A stretch of 64,000 nucleotides of DNA, taken from Paracoccus sp. N5 (GTDB lineage Bacteria > Pseudomonadota > Alphaproteobacteria > Rhodobacterales > Rhodobacteraceae). Where the stretch lies: assembly GCF_000371965.1 (NCBI RefSeq), contig NZ_AQUO01000002.1, positions 574,001-638,000 on the forward strand, written 5' to 3'. The position numbers were made by a program, and so were the translations under genes. Shown here one piece after another: positions 25,425-34,724 of this stretch (within the stretch, counting starts at the first letter, position 1; the number at the start of each line of letters is the position of its first letter). The notes beneath the pieces were generated by a model. The model was given only the letters and a program-made list of their open reading frames with translations. It was not told the origin of the DNA and did no database searches.

Positions 25425-26924
25425 ATGCTGGAACTGAACGCAATCCGAAAGAGCTTCGGCAAGATCGAGGTGCTGCACGGCGTCGACCTCAACGTCCGCG
25501 CCGGCGAGGTGCATGCGCTCCTGGGCGAGAACGGCGCCGGGAAATCGACGCTGATGAAGATCCTGTGCGGCATCATCCCGCCCAGCGAGGGCACGATCCG
25601 CATCGAGGGCCGCGAGCAGCGTTTCGCCAATTACGACGAGGCCATCGCCGCCGGCATCGGCATCGTCTTCCAGGAATTCAGCCTGATCCCGCATCTGAAC
25701 GCGGTCGAGAATATGTTCCTGGCGCGCGAGATCCGCGGCCGGCTGGGCCTGCTGGACCGCAAGGCCATGCGCGCCCGCGCCACCGAGATCATGCGCCAGC
25801 TGGGCGTCGCGGTGGCCTTGGACGTGCCGATCAGCCGCCTGTCGGTCGCCGAGCAACAATTCGTCGAGATCGCCAAGGCGCTGTCGCTGAACGCGCGCAT
25901 CCTGGTGCTGGACGAGCCGACCGCCACGCTGACGCCCTCCGAGGTCGAGCACCTGTTCAAGGTCATGCGCGAGCTGCGCCGGCAGGGCGTGGCGATCATC
26001 TTCATCTCGCATCACCTCGAGGAAATCTTCGAGATCTGCGACCGCATCACCGTGCTGCGTGACGGCGAATTCATCGGCTCCTGCGCGGTTTCCGAGGTCG
26101 ACAATGACCGGCTGGTCGAGATGATGGTCGGCCGCCGCATCGAGCAGAGCTTCCCGCCCAAGCCCGCCGCCTCGACCGCGCCCCTGGTGATCGAGGCCGA
26201 GGAGGTGCAGCTGCGCAAATCCGGGCCCCTGTCGCGCTTCGCGTTGCGCAAGGGCGAGATCCTGGGCTTTGCCGGGCTGGTCGGCTCGGGCCGCACCGAA
26301 ACCGTGCTGGCCATGCTGGGCGCCGGGCCGGCCACGCGCTGCAAGATCAGGATCGACGGCATCGAAAAGCGCCTGTCCGGTCCCGACGAGGGGCTGGCCC
26401 ATGGCATCGGGCTTCTGCCGGAAAGCCGCAAGGAACAGGGACTTATCACCAGTTTCTCGATTCTGCAGAACATTTCGCTGAACAATTACGGCAAGTATCG
26501 CAAGGGTCCGGGCTTCATCGACCTGAAGAAGGAACTGGCCTGTTCGGAAACCGCCATGGCGCAGGTCCGCGTCAAGGCGCAGGGTCCGCTCGCGCGCGTC
26601 GATACGCTGTCGGGCGGCAACCAGCAAAAGGTCGTCATCGCCCGCTGGCTGAACCACGACATGCAGGTGCTGATCTTCGACGAGCCGACGCGCGGCATCG
26701 ACGTCGGCGCCAAGGCCGAGATCTATGCGCTCATGCGCGAATTCACCGCGCGGGGCGGGGCGATCATCATGATCTCCTCGGAACTGCCCGAGGTGATCGG
26801 CATGTCCGACCGGGTCTGCGTGTTCCGCTCGGGCGGGATAGTCGCCACGCTCTCGGGCGAGGACATCAATTCGGAAACCATCATGACCCATGCCACGACC
26901 GGGAGGATCGACAATGTCGCATGA
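25425..26924 (+). CDS. Ribose-type ABC transporter, duplicated ATPase
   Basis: A 499-residue ATPase with two fused nucleotide-binding domains, the RbsA/XylG layout. The first half is intact: LLGENGAGKSTLMKIL near residue 35, and ILVLDEPTATLTPSE as Walker B. The second half has the usual degenerate Walker A (GLVGSGRTET) with a clear signature (LSGGNQQKVVIARWL) and VLIFDEPTRGIDVG. Its 3' end overlaps the permease gene by 11 bases. It would energise pentitol import with its neighbours. Confidence 0.95.
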   Translation: MLELNAIRKSFGKIEVLHGVDLNVRAGEVHALLGENGAGKSTLMKILCGIIPPSEGTIRIEGREQRFANYDEAIAAGIGIVFQEFSLIPHLNAVENMFLAREIRGRLGLLDRKAMRARATEIMRQLGVAVALDVPISRLSVAEQQFVEIAKALSLNARILVLDEPTATLTPSEVEHLFKVMRELRRQGVAIIFISHHLEEIFEICDRITVLRDGEFIGSCAVSEVDNDRLVEMMVGRRIEQSFPPKPAASTAPLVIEAEEVQLRKSGPLSRFALRKGEILGFAGLVGSGRTETVLAMLGAGPATRCKIRIDGIEKRLSGPDEGLAHGIGLLPESRKEQGLITSFSILQNISLNNYGKYRKGPGFIDLKKELACSETAMAQVRVKAQGPLARVDTLSGGNQQKVVIARWLNHDMQVLIFDEPTRGIDVGAKAEIYALMREFTARGGAIIMISSELPEVIGMSDRVCVFRSGGIVATLSGEDINSETIMTHATTGRIDNVA

Positions 26925-27891
26925 CACCAATACCGGCGCGGCCGGGAAAACCACGGGCTTCTCGCCGGCAAGGCTGCTGCATTCGCCGCTGGCGCTGCCG
27001 CTGATCGGGCTCATCACCGTCTCGGTGCTGATGGGGCTGGCAAGCGACAATTTCTTCAGCCTCGGCAATATCATGAACGTGCTGCGCCAGGTCTCGGTCG
27101 TCGGCATCCTGGCCGTGGGCATGAGTTTCGTCATCCTGACCGGCGGCATCGACCTGTCGGTCGGCGCGGTCATGGCGCTGGTCGGCACGCTCAGCGCCGG
27201 GCTGATGGTCAACACCGGCCTGCCGGCGGTGCCGGCGCTGCTGGTCGGGTTGCTGATCGGCCTCGGCATCGGGCTGGCCAACGGCTTCCTGGTCGCCTGG
27301 GGTCGGATGCCGGCGATCATCGTCACGCTCGCCACCATGGGCATGGCGCGGGGCCTGGGCCTGATCTATTCCGGCGGCTACCCGATCAGCGGCATCCCCA
27401 GCTGGATTTCCTGGTTCGGCGTCGGCCGCATCGGCTTCGTGCCGGTGCCGGTGATCGCCATGGTGGTGATCTATGCCTTCGCCTGGGTGCTCTTGCAGCG
27501 CACCGCCTTCGGCCGCCACGTCTATGCCATCGGCGGCAACGAACTGGCGGCGCGGCTTTCGGGCGTCAAGACCCGGCGGGTGAAGCTGGCGGTCTATGCC
27601 ATCTCGGGCCTGACCGCGGCCCTGGCGGCGGTGATCCTGACCGGCCGGCTGATGAGCGGCCAGCCCAACGCCGGCGTGGGCTTCGAGCTTGACGCCATCG
27701 CCGCCGTGGTCCTGGGCGGCACCGCCATCGCCGGCGGGCGCGGGCTGATCCTTGGCACGCTGATCGGCGCGGTGCTGCTGGGCATCCTGAACAACGGCCT
27801 GAACCTGATAGGCATCAACCCCTACCTGCAGGACGTCATCAAGGGCGGCATCATCCTGCTGGCCATCTACATCGGGCGCGAGTGGCGCTAA
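26914..27891 (+). CDS. Ribose-type ABC transporter, permease
   Basis: A 325-residue inner-membrane permease of the RbsC family with roughly eight to ten membrane helices. Family signatures are VGMSFVILTGGIDLSVGAVM at about residues 70-90 and the coupling region around AFGRHVYAIGGNELAARLSG. The AGGRGLILGTLIGAVLLGIL segment near the C-terminus is also typical. The start overlaps the ATPase gene by 11 bases, with GGGAGG upstream of the ATG. Only one permease gene is present, so it presumably homodimerises. Confidence 0.94.
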   Translation: MSHDTNTGAAGKTTGFSPARLLHSPLALPLIGLITVSVLMGLASDNFFSLGNIMNVLRQVSVVGILAVGMSFVILTGGIDLSVGAVMALVGTLSAGLMVNTGLPAVPALLVGLLIGLGIGLANGFLVAWGRMPAIIVTLATMGMARGLGLIYSGGYPISGIPSWISWFGVGRIGFVPVPVIAMVVIYAFAWVLLQRTAFGRHVYAIGGNELAARLSGVKTRRVKLAVYAISGLTAALAAVILTGRLMSGQPNAGVGFELDAIAAVVLGGTAIAGGRGLILGTLIGAVLLGILNNGLNLIGINPYLQDVIKGGIILLAIYIGREWR

Positions 27892-27927
27892 CCCCCGCCC
27901 AACCCATTCCGAACACAGGAGAATAAC

Positions 27928-28659
27928 ATGTCTGAATCGCTGCAAGGCAAGGTCGCGGTCATCACCGGCGCGGCCTCGGGGATCGGGCTTGCCACGACCG
28001 AGGCGCTGCTGGCGCAAGGTGCCACCGTGGTCATGGTGGACCGCAATGCCGAGGCGCTGGCCGCGCTGACCGCCAAGCTCGGCGACAAGGCCATCGCCCA
28101 GGTGACCGACCTGCTGGACGTGGACAGCTGCAATGCCATGATCCCCGAGATCCTGGAAAAGGTCGATCACATCGACATCCTCTACTGCAATGCCGGCATC
28201 TATATCGGCGGCGACCTGACCGAGACCACGCCCGAGGCCATCGACCGCATGTTGAACCTGAACGTCAATGCGGTGATGAAGAACGTCTGGGCCGTGGTGC
28301 CGCATATGTCGGCGCGGGGGACCGGCGACATCGTCGTCACCTGCTCGATCGCCGGCCATTTCCCGACCTATTGGGAGCCGGTCTATTCCGGCTCGAAATG
28401 GGCGATCACCAGCTTCGTGCAGGGCATGCGCCGGCAGATGATCCCGCATGGCGTGCGGGTGATGCAGGTCTCGCCCGGCCCGGTGGTCTCGGCCCTGCTG
28501 GCCGACTGGCCCGAGGAGAACCTGCGCAAGGCCAAGGAATCGGGCAGCCTGATCGACGCCTCGGAAGTGTCGGACGCGGTGGTCTACATGCTGACGCGCA
28601 AGCGCACCGTGACCATCCGCGACATGCTGGTCCTGCCGACCAATTTCGACCGCGTGTAA
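27928..28659 (+). CDS. Short-chain dehydrogenase, ribitol 2-dehydrogenase-like
   Basis: A 243-residue SDR with the NAD motif TGAASGIG (residues 14-21), the NAG motif in LYCNAGIYIGG, catalytic serine in VTCSIAGH and the YSGSK pair (Y-x3-K). The C-terminal part (VSPGPVVSALLADWPEENL) and overall match recall ribitol dehydrogenases, which oxidise ribitol to D-ribulose. The next gene is a D-ribulokinase-like FGGY kinase, which supports this reading. GGAGAA precedes the ATG. Assignment of ribitol rather than another polyol is inference. Confidence 0.8.
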   Translation: MSESLQGKVAVITGAASGIGLATTEALLAQGATVVMVDRNAEALAALTAKLGDKAIAQVTDLLDVDSCNAMIPEILEKVDHIDILYCNAGIYIGGDLTETTPEAIDRMLNLNVNAVMKNVWAVVPHMSARGTGDIVVTCSIAGHFPTYWEPVYSGSKWAITSFVQGMRRQMIPHGVRVMQVSPGPVVSALLADWPEENLRKAKESGSLIDASEVSDAVVYMLTRKRTVTIRDMLVLPTNFDRV

Positions 28660-28685
28660 GCGGTCCGCCAAGCGCGAGGGGTGCC

Positions 28686-30308
28686 ATGGAGCAATATCTG
28701 ATCGGCGTCGATGTGGGCACGGGCTCGGCCCGGGCCGGGGTGTTCGACCGGGCGGGCAATCTGCTCGCCTCGGCCAGGCGCGGCATCGACATGCACCGCG
28801 AGGGCGGCACCATCGCCGAGCAATCCAGCACCCAGGTCTGGGCCGCGGTCTGCGCCTCGGTCCGGGAATGCGTGACGCAGGCCGGGATCGACCCGGCCGG
28901 CGTCACGGGCATCGGCTTCGATGCCACCTGCTCGCTGGTCGTGCGCGGGCCGGGCGAGGCGACGCTGCCGGTTGGCGACCCCGCGCATCCGGAACGCGAC
29001 ATCATCGTCTGGATGGACCATCGCGCCGTCGAACAGGCCGAGCGCATCAACGCGCAGGGCCATGAGGTGCTGAAATATGTCGGCACCCGCATCTCGCCCG
29101 AGATGGAGACGCCGAAGCTGCTGTGGCTGGCCGAGAACCGGCCCGAGGTCTATGCGGCGGCGGCGCATTTCTTCGACCTGACCGATTTCCTGACCTGGAA
29201 GGCGACCGGCGCGCTGGAGCGGTCCGCCTGCACGGTGACCTGCAAGTGGACCTATCTGGCGCATGAGCGGCGCTGGGACGAAAGCTATTTCCGCCAGATC
29301 GGGCTCTCTGACCTGGCCGATGACGGTTTCGCCCGCATCGGCGCCCGCGTCGTCGATCCCGGCACCGCGCTGGGGCAGGGGCTGACGGCTGATGCAGCGG
29401 CGGCCATGGGGCTACGCCCCGGCATCGCGGTCGCGGCCGGGCTGATCGACGCCCATGCCGGCGGCGTCGGCACGGTTGCGGCCGGCGGCGATGCCACGGC
29501 CTGCCTGGGCTATGTCTTCGGCACCTCCTCCTGCACCATGACCACGACGCGCGAGCCGGCCTTCGTGCCGGGCGTCTGGGGGCCGTATTATTCCGCCATG
29601 GTGCCGGGGCATTGGCTGAACGAGGGCGGCCAGTCCGCCGCCGGCGCCGCCATCGACCAGTTGGTGCAGCTGCATCCCGCCACGGCCGAGGCGACGGCGC
29701 TGGCCGAGGCGGCGGGCAAATCGCTGCCGCAATGGCTGGCCGACCGGGCGCTCGAACTGGCGGGCGAGGCCAGCGCCGCCCTGCGGCTGGCCGACGAGCT
29801 GCATGTCGTGCCCGAGTTCCTGGGTAACCGCGCGCCCTTCGCCGACCCCCATGCCCGCGCCGTCATCATGGGGCAGGGGATGGAGACCGGGCCGGATTCG
29901 CTGGTCGCGCTTTATGTCGCCGGGATCTGCGGCCTGGGCTACGGGTTGCGGCAGATCATCGAGACCCAGGCGCAGAACGGCGCCCCGGTTCGGACGATCA
30001 GCACCAGCGGCGGCGCCGGCGCGCATCCGCTGACCCGGCAATTGCTGGCGGATGCGACCGGGCTGCCGGTCGAGGTGACGGCATGTCCCGAGCCGGTGCT
30101 GCTGGGCTCGGCCATGCTGGGCGCGGTGGCGGCGGGGGTGTTCCCCGACCTGCACAGCGCCATGCCCGCCATGTCGCGCGTCGCCACGCGCTGCGCCCCC
30201 GATCCCGCCTACCGCGCGCGGCAGGACGCGCGCCATGCCGCCTTCCTGGCGCTGCAATCCACGGCGCGGCAGATCCGCGCCGCTATGGCGGCCTTGCCGC
30301 AAAACTGA
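28686..30308 (+). CDS. FGGY-family carbohydrate kinase, D-ribulokinase-like
   Basis: A 540-residue kinase starting MEQYLIGVDVGTGSARAGVF, the phosphate-binding motif. Segments GIGFDATCSLVVRG, IIVWMDHRAVEQAERIN and KLLWLAENRPEVYAAA are those of the D-ribulokinase/FGGY-domain subgroup (the YDR109C/FGGY type), not of the AraB L-ribulokinases. The C-terminal STSGGAGAHPLTRQLLADAT is the ATP-site motif. Following the ribitol dehydrogenase-like gene by 26 bases, it would convert D-ribulose to ribulose 5-phosphate. Other ketopentoses cannot be excluded. Confidence 0.85.
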   Translation: MEQYLIGVDVGTGSARAGVFDRAGNLLASARRGIDMHREGGTIAEQSSTQVWAAVCASVRECVTQAGIDPAGVTGIGFDATCSLVVRGPGEATLPVGDPAHPERDIIVWMDHRAVEQAERINAQGHEVLKYVGTRISPEMETPKLLWLAENRPEVYAAAAHFFDLTDFLTWKATGALERSACTVTCKWTYLAHERRWDESYFRQIGLSDLADDGFARIGARVVDPGTALGQGLTADAAAAMGLRPGIAVAAGLIDAHAGGVGTVAAGGDATACLGYVFGTSSCTMTTTREPAFVPGVWGPYYSAMVPGHWLNEGGQSAAGAAIDQLVQLHPATAEATALAEAAGKSLPQWLADRALELAGEASAALRLADELHVVPEFLGNRAPFADPHARAVIMGQGMETGPDSLVALYVAGICGLGYGLRQIIETQAQNGAPVRTISTSGGAGAHPLTRQLLADATGLPVEVTACPEPVLLGSAMLGAVAAGVFPDLHSAMPAMSRVATRCAPDPAYRARQDARHAAFLALQSTARQIRAAMAALPQN

Positions 30309-30349
30309 ACCCGGGCGGCCCTGCCGCCGACCTGAACATGCGAGGACCC

Positions 30350-31075
30350 ATGCAATTCACGGGCAAGACCGTCATCATCACCGGCGCCGGCAAGGGCATC
30401 GGCCGCGCCTGCGCCCGGCTCATGGCCGAGCGCGGCGCGAAGGTCGTGGCGCTGAGCCGCACCCAGGCCGATCTCGACAGCCTGGGCGAGGAGATCGGCG
30501 CGCGCGGCATCCGCGTCGATCTGGCCGACCCCGCCGCCACCCGCGCCGCCATGGCCGAGGCGGGGGCTGCCGACTACCTGGTCAACAGCGCCGGCATCAA
30601 CGTGCTGGAAAGCGTGCTCGACATGACCGAGGCCGGCTATGATGCCGTGCTGGGCATCAACCTGCGCGCCGCGCTGATCTGCTGCCAGGAATTCGCCCGC
30701 GCCCGCGTCGCGGCGGGCGGCGGCGGCGCCATCGTCAACATCACCTCGATCGCCGGGCACCGCGGCTTCCAGGACCACCTGTGCTATGCCGCCTCGAAGG
30801 CCGGGCTGGAGGGCGCGACCCGGGTGCTGGCCAAGGAGCTGGGCCCGCATGGCATCCGCGTCAATGCCGTGGCCCCGACCATCACCCTGACCGAACTGGC
30901 CGCCGAGGCCTGGTCGGACCCGGCGAAAAGCCAGCCGATGATGGTGCGCCACCCGCTCAATCGCTTTGCCGAGGCGGTCGAGGTCGCGCAAAGCATCGCG
31001 CTGCTCTTGTCGGACGATAGCCGGATGATCTCGGGCGCGGTGCTGCCGGTGGATGGTGGGTTCCTGGCGGTCTGA
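30350..31075 (+). CDS. Short-chain dehydrogenase, L-xylulose reductase (DCXR)-like
   Basis: A 241-residue SDR. TGAGKGIGRACARL is the nucleotide-binding motif, VVALSRTQADLDSL matches the NADPH-phosphate-binding loop of DCXR almost exactly, and NSAGI, the serine in NITSIAGH and CYAASK complete the active site. EAWSDPAKSQPMMVRHPLNR aligns with the characteristic tail of mammalian L-xylulose reductase. It would reduce L-xylulose to xylitol, feeding the first gene of the island. ATG 30350 is chosen from family length; an in-frame ATG lies at 30338. This is the last gene of the operon. Confidence 0.82.
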   Translation: MQFTGKTVIITGAGKGIGRACARLMAERGAKVVALSRTQADLDSLGEEIGARGIRVDLADPAATRAAMAEAGAADYLVNSAGINVLESVLDMTEAGYDAVLGINLRAALICCQEFARARVAAGGGGAIVNITSIAGHRGFQDHLCYAASKAGLEGATRVLAKELGPHGIRVNAVAPTITLTELAAEAWSDPAKSQPMMVRHPLNRFAEAVEVAQSIALLLSDDSRMISGAVLPVDGGFLAV

Positions 31076-31350
31076 GGCAGGGTCGAAACTGGCTGATATT
31101 ATTGATTTATCTTTTTGATTAAATCGATAAATTTAACCAGATTATCGCATCCAGACGCGAAAAACGGGTTCGACCGCGGCCCAACGGTCAGGCCTCGCAA
31201 GGCTGGCGGGGTGGCTTGGTTATCCGAGGCGCCAACCCGGCAAGCCGCTGCTTTCCCGCCGGCAGTCCGCGCGACAGAGGCAAGGACAGAATGCCCGCCC
31301 TCAAGGGTGGCGAAGCCGGTGAATCTGCATTCTCCGGCTTTCACCGTCGC
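31076..31350. other. Intergenic interval between the pentitol operon and the NCS1 gene, 275 bases
   Basis: An AT-rich pocket at 31095-31140 contains the inverted repeat ATTTATC (31105-31111) and GATAAAT (31126-31132) separated by 14 bases. This could be a terminator, or an operator for an unseen transcript. The remaining 200 bases are GC-rich without a convincing gene; open frames here lack ribosome-binding sites and domain resemblance. Confidence 0.35.
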
Positions 31351-32850
31351 CTACAGATCTTCTCGACTGCCGGTGCCGCCCGATCCGCAAGGCGTCCGGG
31401 CAAAGCGCCCGCCGCCCAGATGCACCCAGTCCATCCCGACCGAGGCGGCCAGGTAGTCGTCCGATCCCCGTGACGCCAGTTCCGCCTGGCGGTAGCGCGG
31501 CAGCACCAGCCCGCGCATCAGTGCCAGATACAGCAGGAAGCCCAGCGGAAAGCCGATCACGAAGGCATAGACCGACCACCAGGCCGCGATGGCTCCGGCC
31601 AGCACCTAGGCGATCAGCCCGGCCGGGTTGAAGCCGCGGTGATAGCGGTACTGCCCCTCGGGGTCGTAAAGCGCCGGGACGTTCAGGCGGCGCCGGCGGA
31701 TGACATAGTAATCCGCGACCATGATGCCGCCGATCGCCGACAGGAAGGCGCCGTAATAGCCCAGGAACACGAAAAGGTTGTCGAGGATCTGCCAGGGAAA
31801 GCACAGCGTGCCGACCACGCCCGCGATGACCACGGCCAGCCGATAGTTGATGACGCGCGGCGCCAGGTTGACGAAGGTCAGCGCCGCGGGGATCAGGTTG
31901 GCCGAGTTGTTGGTCGACCATTGCGCCAGCACGACCAGCACCAGCAGGACCAGCAGCGCGATGCCCTGCGCGTCGGCCTGGATCACCTCGACCGGGTTCC
32001 AGTTGCCGGTGGCGATGAAGGACACCGCGCCGATCCCGGCGATCATCGCCTGCGTCACCGGCAGCGCGACCAGCTGCGCCAGGAAGATCGCGCGGTTGCG
32101 GCGAAGAAAGCTGCGGGTGCCGGTCCGGGTTTCGACGAAGCGCGTCAGGTTCGGAATGTCGATCGCCATGGTGGACCAGAAGCTCATGTTGGCGATGAAG
32201 AGCACGATCAGCGAGGCCTGGCCCTCGGCCCGGAAGGTCCAGATGTTCAGGCCCTTGGTCTGGGCGATGCCGTCCAGGGTGAAATACATCCAGGCGGAAA
32301 TCGCGATGATCGCCGGGGCGGCCAGCGCGGCCAGCCGCTCGACCGACTTGATGCCCAGCATGGTATTGGCGACCTGCACGGCGGCGAAGAGCGCATACCA
32401 CAGGAACCAGTTGGAAAAGCCCAGGAAGTATTCGCCGATCCCGTTCAGCGCCAGCGCGCCCAGATAGGTCTGGATGCCGAACCACATCGCCGCCACGACC
32501 CCGCGCGAGACGGCGGGCAGGTGCGTGCCATGCAGCCCGAAGGGGGCGCGCAGGTAGACGGCGAAGGACAGCCCGTGCTCGGTGCCGATGTCGGCGGTCA
32601 GCAGCATCAGCGCGCCGATGGCCAGGTTCGCCAGCAGGATCGTCAGCGCGACCGCGCCCAGGCTGAAACCGCCCTGGATGCCGGTGGCGCCCAGCGAATA
32701 GGTGGCGATGATGACCGCGATGCCGACCCAGATCCAGGCATAGCCCAGCATGCCGATGGGCCGCTGGTTGGCCCGTGTGGGCAGGATGCTTTCCTCGATC
32801 AGGGCGGTGCGGTCGCGCCCCGGGGCGAGCCCGTCTTGTGTCAGTGACAT
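31351..32850 (-). pseudogene. NCS1-family nucleobase/cation symporter, interrupted by an in-frame TAG
   Basis: The reading frame encodes an NCS1 transporter (cytosine/allantoin/hydantoin permease type) with about 11-12 membrane helices: RPIGMLGYAWIWVGIAVIIA, NMSFWSTMAIDIPNLTRFV and WSTNNSANLIPAALTFVN are family motifs. After GFNPAGLIA a TAG at 31606-31608 stops the frame. The same frame then continues for 84 residues (VLAGAIAAWWSVYAFVIGF...) that make the expected last helices and tail, ending at 31351. A TGG-to-TAG change of a tryptophan would explain it. The upstream ribosome-binding site and start (32850) are intact. It follows hyuB, so import of hydantoin or creatinine is the expected job. 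It may be inactive, read through, or a sequencing error. Confidence 0.8.
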
Positions 32851-32913
32851 GATGCTTATCCCTGTGTGTTGGACATATGCAGCCGTCGCGCGGCCGTTCT
32901 TTTCCGGATATGG

Positions 32914-32935
32914 AAAGGGCCGCGTGATGCGGCCC
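32914..32935 (-). terminator. Hairpin between hyuB and the NCS1 permease gene
   Basis: On the minus strand GGGCCGC (32935-32929), loop ATCAC, GCGGCCC (32923-32917), then TTTCC. A 7-bp all-GC stem with only a three-T tail. It could attenuate transcription into the permease gene; on stem alone it is a modest terminator. Confidence 0.5.
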
Positions 32936-32941
32936 CCTTGG

Positions 32942-34723
32942 TCAGTCCTGGCGCTGCATCGCGCGGCGCAGCTTTTCGGTGGCGGCCAGATCCACCGTCT
33001 CGGCCTCGAGGTCGATGGCGACGCCATAGACCTCGCGGGCATCCTTCAGGGTGCAGAACCCATCCAGCACGTCCTCGAGCACCTTGCGGGGGGCGCGGTT
33101 CAGCGGGTTGCCGTAGCCGCCGCCGTTCGGGCTGTAATAGGTCATCACGTCATCGGCGCCGACCGACAGGCCCGAGAATTTGGAATGCATCTCCTGCTCC
33201 TGTCCGGGCCGGGCGGGGTTGCTGATCGTGCAGCGTCCCACGGCGCCGTCCTGGCCGCCGAAGATGCCCCAGGGCGCATCCGTGTGGCGCTCGGATTCAT
33301 GGGTGATGAAGGCCGGCGTCAGCACCCGCTGCGCCTTGACGACCCCGATGCCGCCCCTGAACTCGCCCGCACCCGGAGGCGCGTCGTCGCGCAGCTCGTA
33401 GCGGTCGCAGATCATCGGGATATGCATCGCCAGATCTTCCAGCGGGTTGTTGCGGGTGTTGGCCATCAGGTTGTCGATGCTGTCCGGCCCGTCGCTGCGC
33501 GGCCGCCCGCCATAGGCGCCCTCGTTCACCTCGAGAAACACCCAGTAATCGCCCGAGGGCCGCACGCCGGAATAGGCCGCGAAGCTGATCGAGGCCGAAG
33601 AGCCGGCGATCACCTGTTCCGGCATCACCGGGGCCAGCGCGCGGATGATCAGGTCGATCATGCGGTTGCACTGGGTAAAGCGGGCCTCGGCCGATGCGGG
33701 GGCGCGGGGGTTGAAGATCGACCCCAGCGGCGCCGTGACCTTGATCGGGCGAAAGGAGCCCTCGTTCGACGGCACCCGCGCGTCCGAGGTCGCGGCGTCC
33801 AGCAGCAGCTTGCGGAAGCCGGCATAGGCCGCCACCTTGGTCGAGCCTTCGAAGGGCACGTTGTAGGCGGTGGGGGTCTGGTCGGCCGAGCCGGTCAGGT
33901 CCACCTCGACCTCGTCCCCGCGCACGCGGACCGTCACCTTGACCTTCAGGCGCTGGTCGCGGTTGCGGCCGTCGTCGTCCAGCCAGCCCTCGGCGGTATA
34001 ATCGCCATCGGGGATTTCGCTGATGCGCTGGCGGGTCATGCGTTCGGCGTAATCCATCAGCTGGTTGGCGGCGCCGAAGACCGTCTTCTCGCCGTATTTC
34101 TCGAGCAGTTCGACGAAGCGGCGCGCGCCCAGCCGGGCCGAGGCGATCTGCGCCTCGATATCCGCCACCAACTGCCCGGCCGCGCGGGAATTGCGGCGGA
34201 TATAGTTCCACATGGCGTTGTTCGGCTCGCCCTTGCGGTAAAGCTTGGTGCCGGCGAAGAGCATGCCTTCGGCATAGACATCGGGCACGTCGATGATCAG
34301 GCCGGGCGTCGCCGCGCCGATATCGACATGGTGCGCGGTGTTCCCGGCAAAGCCCACCAGCCGGCCCTGGAAGAAGACCGGCACGACGATGGCCAGGTCG
34401 GGGGTGTGGGACGAGCCGTGATAGGGGTGGTTGTGGACGACCGCGTCGCCTTCATACCATTCGCCGTCCTCCAGCGTTTCGGCGATGCCGCGCAGATAGC
34501 CGGGGATCGAGCCGATATGCATCGGCGTCGATTCCGACTCGCAGAGCGTGTTGAAATCGGTGTCGAACAGGCCCGCGCCCAGATCCTGGCTTTCCCGGAT
34601 GATCGAGGAGAACGACATCCGGTAAAGCACATGGCCCATTTCCTCGGCGATGGTCTCGAAGGCGCCGCGGACGACTTGCAGCGTGATCGGATCGACCTCG
34701 GTGATCTTGCTCATCTGGTTCAT
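32942..34723 (-). CDS. hyuB: N-methylhydantoinase/hydantoinase B subunit
   Basis: The 593-residue B subunit of the ATP-dependent hydantoinase/oxoprolinase family. It begins ITEVDPITLQVVRGAFETIA, has SSIIRESQDLGAGLFD (the B-subunit N-terminal signature) and NTAHHVDIGA near residue 120, and ends in TYYSPNGGGYGNPL. With the A subunit it would open N-methylhydantoin to N-carbamoylsarcosine at the cost of ATP; 5-oxoproline or other hydantoins are alternatives. The ATG lies one base after the hyuA stop (TGAGATG), so the two are co-translated. Confidence 0.88.
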   Translation of the reverse strand: MNQMSKITEVDPITLQVVRGAFETIAEEMGHVLYRMSFSSIIRESQDLGAGLFDTDFNTLCESESTPMHIGSIPGYLRGIAETLEDGEWYEGDAVVHNHPYHGSSHTPDLAIVVPVFFQGRLVGFAGNTAHHVDIGAATPGLIIDVPDVYAEGMLFAGTKLYRKGEPNNAMWNYIRRNSRAAGQLVADIEAQIASARLGARRFVELLEKYGEKTVFGAANQLMDYAERMTRQRISEIPDGDYTAEGWLDDDGRNRDQRLKVKVTVRVRGDEVEVDLTGSADQTPTAYNVPFEGSTKVAAYAGFRKLLLDAATSDARVPSNEGSFRPIKVTAPLGSIFNPRAPASAEARFTQCNRMIDLIIRALAPVMPEQVIAGSSASISFAAYSGVRPSGDYWVFLEVNEGAYGGRPRSDGPDSIDNLMANTRNNPLEDLAMHIPMICDRYELRDDAPPGAGEFRGGIGVVKAQRVLTPAFITHESERHTDAPWGIFGGQDGAVGRCTISNPARPGQEQEMHSKFSGLSVGADDVMTYYSPNGGGYGNPLNRAPRKVLEDVLDGFCTLKDAREVYGVAIDLEAETVDLAATEKLRRAMQRQD

Positions 34724-34724
34724 C

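Noticed and set aside
31150..31175. GGGTTCGAC resembling a tRNA T-loop
   Set aside because: No acceptor or anticodon stem can be drawn around it; no tRNA gene is supported anywhere in the window.
31099..31344. Possible 81-residue gene on the minus strand after the pentitol operon
   Set aside because: No ribosome-binding site and no recognisable domain; composition looks non-coding.
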